NCBI GenBank assembly: GCA_944474755.1
Contig: OX104118.1
Span: forward strand, 76,091,865-76,155,864
Source: Limnoperna fortunei
Lineage: Eukaryota; Mollusca; Bivalvia; Mytilida; Modiolidae
DNA length: 64,000 bases
Direction of reading: 5' to 3'
In this document: piece by piece, positions 14,301 through 26,300 of the stretch
How the letters are laid out: every line of letters starts with the position of its first letter
How positions within the stretch are numbered: position 1 is the first letter of the stretch
Notes under the pieces: generated by a model
The model's database searches: none
Told to the model about the DNA's origin: nothing
What the model saw: only the letters and a program-made list of their open reading frames with translations
Made by a program: the position numbers and the translations under genes

Positions 14301-17300
14301 GTTCCTTAATGGAGTAGCCAAGGGAGATAACTGAGAATCACAGTCCATCATGTTGCCCTGGAAACCAGCTCCATCATTATCATCATCATTATCAGAACAC
14401 TCTGCACAATTACTTTCAATTTTTTCTAAAAGTTTTGATTCATTTGGAGTTTCATTAAGGAATTTGTCTGTTTGTATGTTCTCACTTTCATTATTGCTTG
14501 ACATTTCAGTAGTGCACATTGAATCATCTATTTTTAATGAAATTTTTTGTGAAGATTGAAAACTTTCTGTTGAATGTTTAACCTGTGCTGGAGGTTTAGA
14601 AGTCAACTTTGTAGATGAACTATTTACTACAACACTTTGAGGCTGACTTTTCATTTTGGATGCTCCAGAATGTCTATGACCCGTAAAACCAGTACTGGTA
14701 GATCCAATATTATCTGGACTGACCAGCACACTGACTGGAATTCTATTACTTGTTGGTTCTTTGTTTTGTTCAACTTTCTGTGGACTTTTCACAACATTGT
14801 CTGATATATGACTAGGAGCACTTGGTCTGGTACTGACATTCACTTTTTCATTAACTTCATAGTTTTTTCTAACATTTCCTCGTCTAGTCCTTGAGTTTTG
14901 ACTAACACCTTCAATTCTTAAGTTTTTATATGCAGTCTGTCTTTTCAAGATGGCCATCAGTGACTCTATTTGACTCCAAATGGTATTGAGTCCGACTTTT
15001 TGTTTGTTGATATCTACAAAGGAAAATTATAAAAAACACCAAAAAACGTGTGTATACAATACAGAGCTGTATAAAAGTACAGTGAATTACCAAACTATCG
15101 CAAGTCAGTTTGTTAAATGTCAATAGAATAGGAAGGTATAAAACAGACATGAAGAATTGCTGGCTTTCATATATAAGTACCTTCATCTGTTATTATCATG
15201 ATTATCATGAAAGACACCTTTGACAATACATGTAATTCTGAATCAATTTAGCACAGTAGGATAGCAAAGGCCCCAATTTGACAGATAAAGGTCAATTTAA
15301 TGCCGTAAAGTTACCCATATGTAAACCAAAAATTTCTTAACAGCGCCACCTATAAAAATTGTTTAGGTCAGGAGAAATTGGCAAGGTTAAGTTTTTCTTA
15401 AATTAAATCGTTATATTAAATGTAACAATTTATACGAAATACAGGAATCGATCAAGGGTATATTATGATGCATGACTGTATGTATGCAACACAGATATAA
15501 TCAACTGATTGCGTAAGATCTATGATACAAAATCGTAATTTTTTTACGTAAACATGGCGCGGGCCATTTGTTTACAAATTTATTCAAACTAAAGAGGAAG
15601 AGGTGAACCAACACTGTGTAGGTTGATCTTTAGTTGATGCTCCTAGGAAGTGGATACCTGTAGGTATGCAGGGTCGTCGTAGTACAAGTAAAACTATTAA
15701 GGAATTGACAACAACACTTCGTAGGATGCAAAGTCGATGTTTATTTTGTTCGACTAGTTTCGGCAGTTGCCTGCCGTCTTCAGGACAATTATTACATAAA
15801 AATAACAGGCTTATATGCTTTTTCAGGTTGACAAAAGTGACGTAACAATGAACAATCGTAGTTATGACGACATATAAATATAAATATAGATTATGAAATT
15901 AAAAATAGAGCATAAATATTAAAATGAAAGTATAAAATATTGTTATATAAAATATATTGTTTTTATATTGTATTATTCTTCTTTTAGTTCTTGAATTTAT
16001 GTTGAAACTGTAATTATGTTCTCTCTCTGGTGGGCTCACTACCTAAGCTCCCTACCACTTCTATTGGCTTCACACCCTGACCATGGAGCTACTGCTTCCA
16101 ATAGCGTCGGAAATCTTACGGTAGTAGGTTGCCGCAATTGGAGTAAGTTGTATCAATATCACGTGGTTGTTATTCTCAATATAATTTCGAGTGAAGAGGA
16201 AGACTAAAATTTACGGTTCCAAGTTAATCTGTAATTTTGTTCACATCGGACAAGTCACGTTAAATATCTTGTAGGTTTATTTCTTAACGCTGCAGGTTCG
16301 TTCCAAGTATGTTCCCTTACGATCGGCTTGTGATATTTCGGCTTTCAAAAAGATTGATAGTCTTCCTCTTCACTCGAAATTATATTGAGAACTTTTACAA
16401 CTTTTTATTCTTTATTAACCAATAGTTTTTCTTGTTATACCAGTCGAAATGTGTCACCATCTATCGTAAAAAGCCACGAGGCTGTTTACCAACATGACCA
16501 AAACACGTGCGAGTTTTCAAATATTGACAAACACATATCATGTTTAATCCACGAAATTATCTAAGTATATAACCAATTCCCAAGAATTATTTTGTGCCAA
16601 GACACAGTGCAATTTGACAGGAATTGAGGAAAGCTCCATGTGCCTTCGTGTTTGTAGTGAATTTGTACACACAGCGTACGTAAGTCGTATAATAGTTTCA
16701 AATATGCTGTCTGTTGATAATTTAATGTTGATATATGTTTTTGGCATTTAATAACGTATATTACACGTTAAGTGACATAGCCCCCTACCCCCCCTTTTCA
16801 CACACACACAACCACCCACACTTTTAAGAGGGTGAACCTTTAAGGAATGAAAAATTAATATATTTATTACGTCATAATGCATATTGAATTCCAACAATCA
16901 CACAGTTTAATGATGCCTATAAAATTCTATAACCAACCATATCATATACTGTGGCCTCCACAACTTCTAGTTGAATTAGATTTTTTCAGCTGGCCCATAC
17001 ATGTAGGTTACTTTTTTACAACCGATGAAGTTAAATAACATACGGCTTGCACCAAAATAACTAGTTAATATTTCTCACATTTATTGCTGTAATATTTTTG
17101 CAACTTATTACTGTTTAAAACAAGTGGGGGTCTTTATTATTTATAACTGAAACTGTTTTACATGTATATACATGTATGCATTTTGACTAACATATTAAGT
17201 CAAATGTAGCATTGTGCAGTTTAAAACAAAGAATTTATTTAATTTTAGAATTTGATGGAATTGTTTAAATTTAATATATGGAGAAATTTATATACATGTC

Positions 17301-20300
17301 AAGTATTTTATAAATAGGCTTTGCTATTTTATGTCTGAAAAAAGTCAGCATGGGAGATTAAATCTCAAGCAGTAATTTAATTTTTTGGACTGCATTGTGA
17401 TAGTATAAATTCCATTTTTTACAAACATTATCGAGTTAGCTATTAGGTACAAAATTTATCTAATGATGGTTTCTGCACTTGGTATAGATTTGCTTCTATG
17501 ATATTTATGGAATGTGAAGCTGATATTGAATGGCATAATTAACATTTCTTGATAAACCAATTAGTAATCTTAAGCATCCTGTCCAAAAAATTTATACTTT
17601 AAATAAACACTTAAATCAAACTGGTATTTTTTAATATTATTTTATAGTTTACAAAAATGTGATATTTAAAATTTATGGATACTTATTTCCAGCAAGAAGT
17701 AAGATTTAAAAAACTGGCAGCTATTAAAATAATTTTAAAATCTGTGATCATCCCTTAACAAAAGAAAAAGGGAAATAAAATGTTAATTAAGTTCTGTGTA
17801 TTAAAGGAATATTTTTTAAAAAATTTATAAAAATAATAGTGTCAGTAGATCTATTTTATAGACAGAGATGTAGTATTAAATCTTAAAAATGAGTCGTTGG
17901 CCCTAGCATGTGAGTTTATAAATCAATCTAAATCTCAGGCATTTGGGGTCAGTATAATTTGTTTCTATGAAATAAAATGCCAGTAAATGAGTTTTATAAC
18001 ATGTATTCACTCACTGGATAAGTTAATATAGTTGTTATTATGCCAGAATAAATTAATATAAATTTAATGTTTTTCAAATAATATGTTTAAATCTTTTATA
18101 GCATCAGTTTTATGTAGTTTATGGAGTTTTTTCACTATTTATACTGACTGAAATAAGTGTTGTGTCGTGTTTCCATTCTGCCTATGGGTCACTTATGGTC
18201 ACTGTATCTTGCATTGTGTCTACTAAGTCAATCTTAGTGGACTTTAAAACTCTTGCAAGGAAAATTTGCATCATTGAGAATTTTAAGGGTAGCATATCAA
18301 CTGATGTGTTAAGCTACTGTACAGGCCTCGCGAATTTTAATTTCTCCGCGCATCCCGGTGGAGGAAATTCGGGTCTCCGCCACCTCTCCGCAGTCGCGAC
18401 TCGCGATTGCGAGTTGCCGGTGGAGAGCCGGTATCCGGTGGAGAGCCAACGACTCCACCGTGTATTCGTAGTGTATCCACTCTGCAAACATTTGGGGATA
18501 TATTGGCACATTCGGTAACTGTGCATATTATCGTATAAATGACGTGAAATTATCGTAAGTCTAATCTTTCACCTTTTAAAATATATGACACTTTTGTGAA
18601 CCTGTTTCAGATCAGTTTCATGTGTTATCCTGCAAAAACATAGAACAGAAAGATCGTGTAGAATACTATTTCTAACAATAGTTAGCAAAGTTGTGTTAAG
18701 ATTATTTATTGTATGTATGTTTGTATTAATTTATTAATCTTTCATCGTTTTATTTATATTTCAGGTTGTCTGTGAAGATTTATTACTTATCTATATTAAC
18801 AATTCATGTAGCTAAAAAGCTAATTATCTTATTTATGCATTTGTTATTCTTTCTTATGTAGAGGTCAACTTAGGCTTAGAGGTGACGAATATGCGGTAAA
18901 AAGCTTACCAACTTCCATATATTTCTTCCCAATATATTTATCCATTAATAAAGTTAACAGTTGTTCACATTCTCAGCAATGACGAAGTGACAACTTGGTT
19001 TATTTGTGTTACGTATTCCGTTTAACAGCAGGTTGCAATAAAACAATCAATGGACACCTGTTCGACAATATGAATCGTCAAATAACTCACATCCACTTAT
19101 TTAAAACTGAGAGCTTTGACACTGTTCAAATATAATTAGCTTGTTTGTAAACTGTAGGTCAGTCTGTGAGTTCAAAGGTAAATAACGACCTAATTATCGC
19201 TAATTCGATCAGACAGTATTACCTTTGTTACAATTAATTGAAAATGTCCAGGAAGTGTCAGCGTACTAATTTAGAATTAGGCAATCATTTCTGTATGGCA
19301 AATATTGCTTGATAAGTATATATACTGTTTGCAAATCAACAATATGCTTCATGAATATATAAAATTATGTATAACTAAAAATTCCGCAGTTTCTTTGTAT
19401 TTCTAAAATATTCGGTAAAAAAGCATGTGCCGATAATTGAGGATATCGTCTGCTTGTCAATCATATTATTTACCGCTTTCACAATAGCACGTGCAAGTAG
19501 TGTTTTTTTTACATTATTGTAACCGGATATTTTAAAATGCTTAAAAAAAATCTGCAAATGGATTACCAAGAAGCATATTAGTGGTATGGGGTTTTCTTTT
19601 GGAGTTGTGAATATATTTCCTCCGTAGACATTATGATTCCGAGATTCTACAAGGTTTATAAAAAACCAAAAAGACGCTTGTGATTTCGTTTTTTAACTGT
19701 AGTTCAGGATGTCAAATGATCACAGGTACGGCCTAATTAACGCTAATTGGTTATCATCTGACAGCATTACCTGTGTACCACTAATTATGTAATGAAAAAT
19801 GGTCTGAAAGTGTCATTGTGCTCAATTTACAAGGGATTGTCCAATTAATTTGAAGGGAGGATTAATTTTACAACAAAAAATATAAAGTTTGTTGTATACA
19901 CACTCTAGCATATGACTTACATTTATAGACGTAAACGGCACTATAGACGATCTTGTTTTGTTGATGTATGTCAAATTTGAAGAAAATATATGACAGTAGA
20001 ACACGATAATTGAGGTATCGTCTGCTTCTTGAATCAATTAATTTACCGCTTGTAAAATAGCACATGCAAGTAGTGTACAAAGATATACCTGTGAAGTGGT
20101 TATAATTATTTTAAAAAAAACACGATGAAAATGAAATGATAGGCAGTATATCTTTATTTATTCCACCACTATTTTATCTATTAATTATTTTATAATTATA
20201 CCCCCCGTTATGGTGACGTAAACAAACAAGCTGTTAATAGAATTCAACAATTATTTTAATTTATTGGATAGATACTGGATATTTTAAAATGCTTTCAAAA

Positions 20301-23300
20301 AGAACATGGATAAAGACTGATGGATTACCGAGAAGCTTCATTATTAGCATAAGATTTTCTTTTTCTTTTGGAGTTGGGAACGTATGTTTCTCCATAGACA
20401 TTCTGATACCAAGATTCTACAATGTTTATAAAAATCCAAGAAGACACTGTTATTTATTTAAAACACAGCTTAGACACTGTTCAAATATAATTCAGCTTGT
20501 GTGTTCGTTTTTGAACTGTAGTTCACACTGTCAAATGATCAAAGGTAATTAAAGACATAATTAACGCTAATTGGTTATATGACAGCATTACCTGAGTACC
20601 CTTAATTGTGTAATCAAATATGGTCAGGAATTGTCATTTATTATGTATTATGCAATTAATTTAAAGGTATAATTAATTTTATAACACAAGGTATAATTTG
20701 TTGTATACACACTCAATTCAAGCATATGACCACAATTCCACTTTCCTATATTGACGAAAACGGCACTGTAGACGATGTTGTTCTGTGATGTTTGTCAACA
20801 CTGAAGAAAATATAAGAAGTAGAAGATTTTCTGGAGAAAGGAAACAGAAACTTAACATGTATACCCATTGTTCTGATGTGATTTTACTATCTTTTTGGCC
20901 GGCTATCCACCGCGACTACGCGATCGGCACTCCACCGCGAAAACACTGCGACTCCACCAAGGAGACTTGAGTAACAGTGGAGGAAACTGTCTCTCCACTC
21001 TCCTCCACCTCCACCGCGATGGGTAGAGAAATTAAAATTCACGGGGCCTGTACAGTAGGACAAGGAGTGCAACTTTCCTTGTGTGTACAAACCCAACCCA
21101 ACAAGCTGCTGTCAGTTTAAAAAGCGTAGGGTCTTTGATGCTACAACAAAAAGGCATTTTTTGTCCTTTACTTTTATATTGTTTTCCAATCAGAATGGCA
21201 GACAAGAATATTTGTTTACATGGTTTCCTGAATTGAAGGTTTAAAAATTTTTTCAGCTTGAATATATACATGTATATATTGAACAATCATGTTGATTTGG
21301 GATTTCTATAATATATTTTAATGATTGTTATGATTATACCACACTTTTTTTCTCTAATGCTTACACAGATCCAAAAATTTACCATTACATTGCAAATGTA
21401 TTTCAGCCTCCCCCCTTTTTGTAAGAAAAGCTGACACAAATTTGTTCAAAGAGGCTTTGAGATCCACAAATTACACAAAAGATGTAATATCATTATATAT
21501 TATATATTTAATAAGTACTGGTATGTTATATATTCTACTTTGGCAGACAGATGCTAAATATTTTTCTAAGGGTACATCGAGTTGTTTCCAACACCCCCCT
21601 TTTCGGCATTTTGTCACCGAAAAAGCTGACACAAATTTGTTCCCGGATGGTTTGAAAGCTGAAAATTGGGCCGAAGACGTAATATTATAATTCATTTAAT
21701 AATGTATAGGTCGCGATTTGTCACCATTACTATTTATATTTTTAATTTAGAGTTTTCTGTCCGGCGAGTGCCGAGTTCAGATCAAAACATGCCACTTCAA
21801 AGGGCATTTTAACCTGGTAAATTAAAACTATACAGTACACAATTTCTACAAATGACAGGTTATTGTCTTAGGACTTAGCTGTATTTTATTTTATTGATGT
21901 ATGTTACAACAGTGCTACGTACGATAACGAAAACTGAGACACTATCATGCTTACAAAAAAACGACAAAAAGTTGACCTTTAGTCATGTGACTAAGTCGTT
22001 AAAAATCGGCCATTACAGGCGTTTGCTTTCCTACTGGCATATTTTTTATGATGCACCATTTTCTTTTCCAACCTCTTAGCACTTTATTTTTGAGTAATTA
22101 AATAGGTGGTACTTTTTTTCACCCTACTTTTTGTAATAAAAAAAAAGGTTGAAGATGTGTTTTGTGTGGGTAATGTAATTCTACTTGCATACTAACCAAA
22201 CTTATTCTCTTTACTTTTAAATTTGTTTATGTTGTGTCATGTTTGACCTTTATGCACCGGTACTATACCTACCAACTAAATATAACTGAGCAAACTTCTC
22301 GAGCATTTCTACCAAACTAAAGCCATTTATAGTTAGAGGGAACTGTCGTCCTCGCTTCAGTAAAGCCACATACTCCTGTAGGTGTACACATTCCTTCATG
22401 AATGTTTTACAAGTTGCTGTATAACCTTCATCTTCTAAGTAACCTGTAATACAGTAAAATACTTTTCATCCTTGTTAATCAGGAAAAAGGCCAAATTGAA
22501 ATATCCATGTTTACAGTAGTTTTACATATAGGTATGTAAATTATACAAATATATTTCATCGATCAAGCAGTTTGATTAATGCAGATACTGCAAACTCGGG
22601 GCTTTTTGCTCAAACTCAAAGGAGGCTGTCTTCATTGAAGAAATTTTATACATGTAGAAGACATCAGGTACTTGTTTTTTGTTTGTTTGTTTGATTGGTG
22701 TTTAGCACCACATTTATCAATTTTCAGCTATATCATGGTATACAGATTAATTGAGGGAGGAAGCATCAGTACCGATAGAAAACCCCTGACCTTTGGTTGG
22801 AAAACTAGCAATCTTAGCATTGTCAAATGAAATTGGAGTCAAGTACATGATGCCTACAGTGAGAGTCAAACCGGCAACCTCAGTATTGACAGGCATGTCA
22901 TTAATAGAACACTAATTACCGTAACCACTTGGCCACCGAGGCCCCTCATAAATAATGTGAGTAACTAATAAGTGTACTTTATTGTTTTCTCTTTATGTAA
23001 TACATGTATGGTCACACACTCGAATTTCGTCCATACTCGAAATTCGGCTATTTCCCTTCTTTCAGCAATGTAAACAATTAACCCAAGGCTAAATTACTTT
23101 CAAAATAATGTGCATTTATTGCTCTAACCAAATGACTTCTAAATAATAAAATATAGTGTGTTTCAACGAAATTAATGTCTGTTAAACCGACACACTTTCA
23201 TGGCCGAAATTCGGGTGTACTAGTAAATGTAATACACATTTTTTTACATTATATATGCAAATTTTGATTTAGAATTCCCACATTTTTAGAGTACTTCAAG

Positions 23301-26300
23301 ACAATGTAGGGTTTTAGGATTTTTGAACCATTAGTCACTTTTGCGTGCGACGATTTTTAAGATCTTATATGTGTGTATATTTATTTATATGTATAAATGC
23401 ATGAAAGATCATTAATTAATGAATACAATAAACATCAATAAATATTTAATATTTCAAGCACAATTTTAAAATATATATTATGTATTCAATGTAATATTTC
23501 CATATATTTGAGCAGAATTAAATTTAAAACTTTTAAAAGTGATTGCCAAAATATTAATTTTTGTTTCTGTTTAAATTTTTACAAGTCAGCATCATATTTT
23601 GCAATCTCCGGCACGGAGTTCATATCCGCTCCGAAAACTGTCAGTATTATCTTTTACTTTGAACTGGTTTCCGATAGTATTTTAACATACGCTATATATA
23701 TATATAAAGTAAAAGCACGCTGGAACCAGCGCAAACAAATGGCGAATATTGATAAACATGAGGCTATAACAAAAATATGACGACTTCTGACGATAATAGC
23801 AATAATATTAAAAGGAAATTTAAGATTACTTTTTCAAAATGACAGAGCAATGATGAACAAGGCGTGTGGGAAATAATTACTAGAAAACTTATGAAATGGA
23901 AAATTACCTTTGATATATTTTAACGCTTTATGTTAATTTCAGGTGTCAAAATCTATCTGAAGATGTTATTAAAACCCCATGCTGTGTAATCATGATTGTT
24001 ATTTAATTAACCTTAATGTTTATTACCCCATTTACCTGATGCTAATCTAAGGTAGAACCCAAGCTGTTTTATAGCTTGATTAAACAAGCTTACACCAGTG
24101 ACATACATCTGTACATGTTCCTATATTCAAACTTACCTGTTGCCTATGGCTATAGTAACATCTACTAATGAGGTTAATTAGATAATTTAATTGGCATAGA
24201 CCAACAATACAAAAAACAAATCAAAATCTTTATTTCAATACCATAGTCTTTTAGTGATGATAGCCGTAGTTTTTTTGACTGGAAGTAAAAAGGGAGATAA
24301 ATCATATAAAACTGGAAATGGGTCAACTTTTTTTCTGATGGTCCGTTTTGGTTATGGGATGAATGTCATGTAATCTCGGCCTTCAAGAATTGCAATAGAA
24401 ATTTTTGTAACATGCTTGAAACCAAGAAAGAGGCTCATCATTTAATTAATTTTAAATATTGGTAGATGTATAGATAAAAACAAACAAGTTATTTCTGCAT
24501 GAGATAAACAAAAGAAAAAAAGGGTCCCACTATTTACTGACAAGAAGGTATAATTACCGACAAGAAGCTTTTTTTTACCGACAAGAAACCATTTTTTTTA
24601 TCGACAAGAAGGAAAAAAAGTTTTTTGTTGCGATTATTATGCAAAGAAATTAAAAAAATAGATTTTTGTGATTTACGGTGTAATTTTGTTTATGTTTTTT
24701 TTTTAAAAGTTTTCTGTATTCGTTATCAGATTCCGCTAATAATAACAACAAAATAAATAATTATAAATGTGTTATAAAAAATAAATCATCGACTTTTTTT
24801 CACAAAAAATCTTATCATTTCGTTTTCAACTGGCTTTCATTACAGTTTGTTCTACGATAAGCATTTAACGTGGCGTGTGTCAATTATGGCAGTAATTGCA
24901 AATTGTAAAAGAATCAAAGGATTACACAACCATAAATGATATTATCGACACGTGCCTTCAATTAATCATCCCAATTATCAATTATTACAAAGTGCATATT
25001 ATTGTTTGAAATTATTATATATTTAAGCATATTTTTTAAAGAATTTATTATGACTTAGTTATATATAAATTTATTATCAAACTTTCTTGTTTTTGGTAAA
25101 TACTACACTACATGTGCAACAAAACAACGACAACAAAATTACACAAAAAATGTATATATATATTTTTTTATTTTCTTTTCATAATAATTACATCAAATGA
25201 TCTTTTTTTCTTGTTTGTCGGTGAAAAATGTTTTTTGTTGGTAAAAAAATGCTTCTTGTCGGTTCTTGACAATAAATAGGGAGACCGGAAAAAATGGTTA
25301 AGTTCGAAGCTTTAGGGACACCTCGTCCATAATATGATAGACAACTCGGCCCTAGTTCAGATCGGCCATAAGGTAATAGAACATATCGGCCATGGATTAA
25401 ATATATATATATTTTTTAAATAAAGTTATTTAAAAAAACCAAGGTTGATTGAAATAAATGATATTACCAATGAAACATTAGATATTAATCATAAAATAAA
25501 ATCATTATATTAATTAATATGTTACTATTTTAATTATACATCATTGTCAATCTTTGATTAATCAATTAATAATTAAAATGAATGATTAAAAAATAATTAA
25601 AAGAAATTAAACACCAATTAGACAAAGAAAAAAACTCTTTAATGTCAATGAACCAAAACAACATTTTTAAATATCAAACTTTGGATGAACCATGCTACAG
25701 AACAAGCTAACTAGATACGAGTTTGGAGAAAATATAAAGGAATATCCAAGCACATTGATGAATCTTTGTAGAACCGACTAAATTGCATAAAAGGGCAGCA
25801 AAGGAGAGATTTTTTCTCACAAATGTTTTGGTCACCATGGCGTTTCTACTTTCTTCGTCCGATCAGCCTGTGCGTCCTAGGCAACATGCCTTACAATGTG
25901 AAACTTGTGATAACTGGCAACATCGCCTTTGTAATTTAATTAGGTCAAATTAAAATAATGAAAATACATGTATTCAATTGAATATTTAAATGAAAGGTTT
26001 TGTATGAGAAGGTGTATACTAAATAATTATAGTACTATGTCTAAAATAAATATATTTAATTTATGATTGCATGACGTTAGAGCGGTTTAATGTGTATGAT
26101 GCTCTGTGCTAATCTTATTTGTTACTGCTTATTTCTGAAATAAAATAATAAAGCCTTATTTGGTAAATTTGTTATATTCAATATTCAAATAGGTAGAAAT
26201 AACCTTTTCAATTACATAAATCAATAAAAAGACCATATATAAACCCAATATATAAACATGTCTTGTAAAATACGTTATTAATCTCTGGGATTAAACTGAT

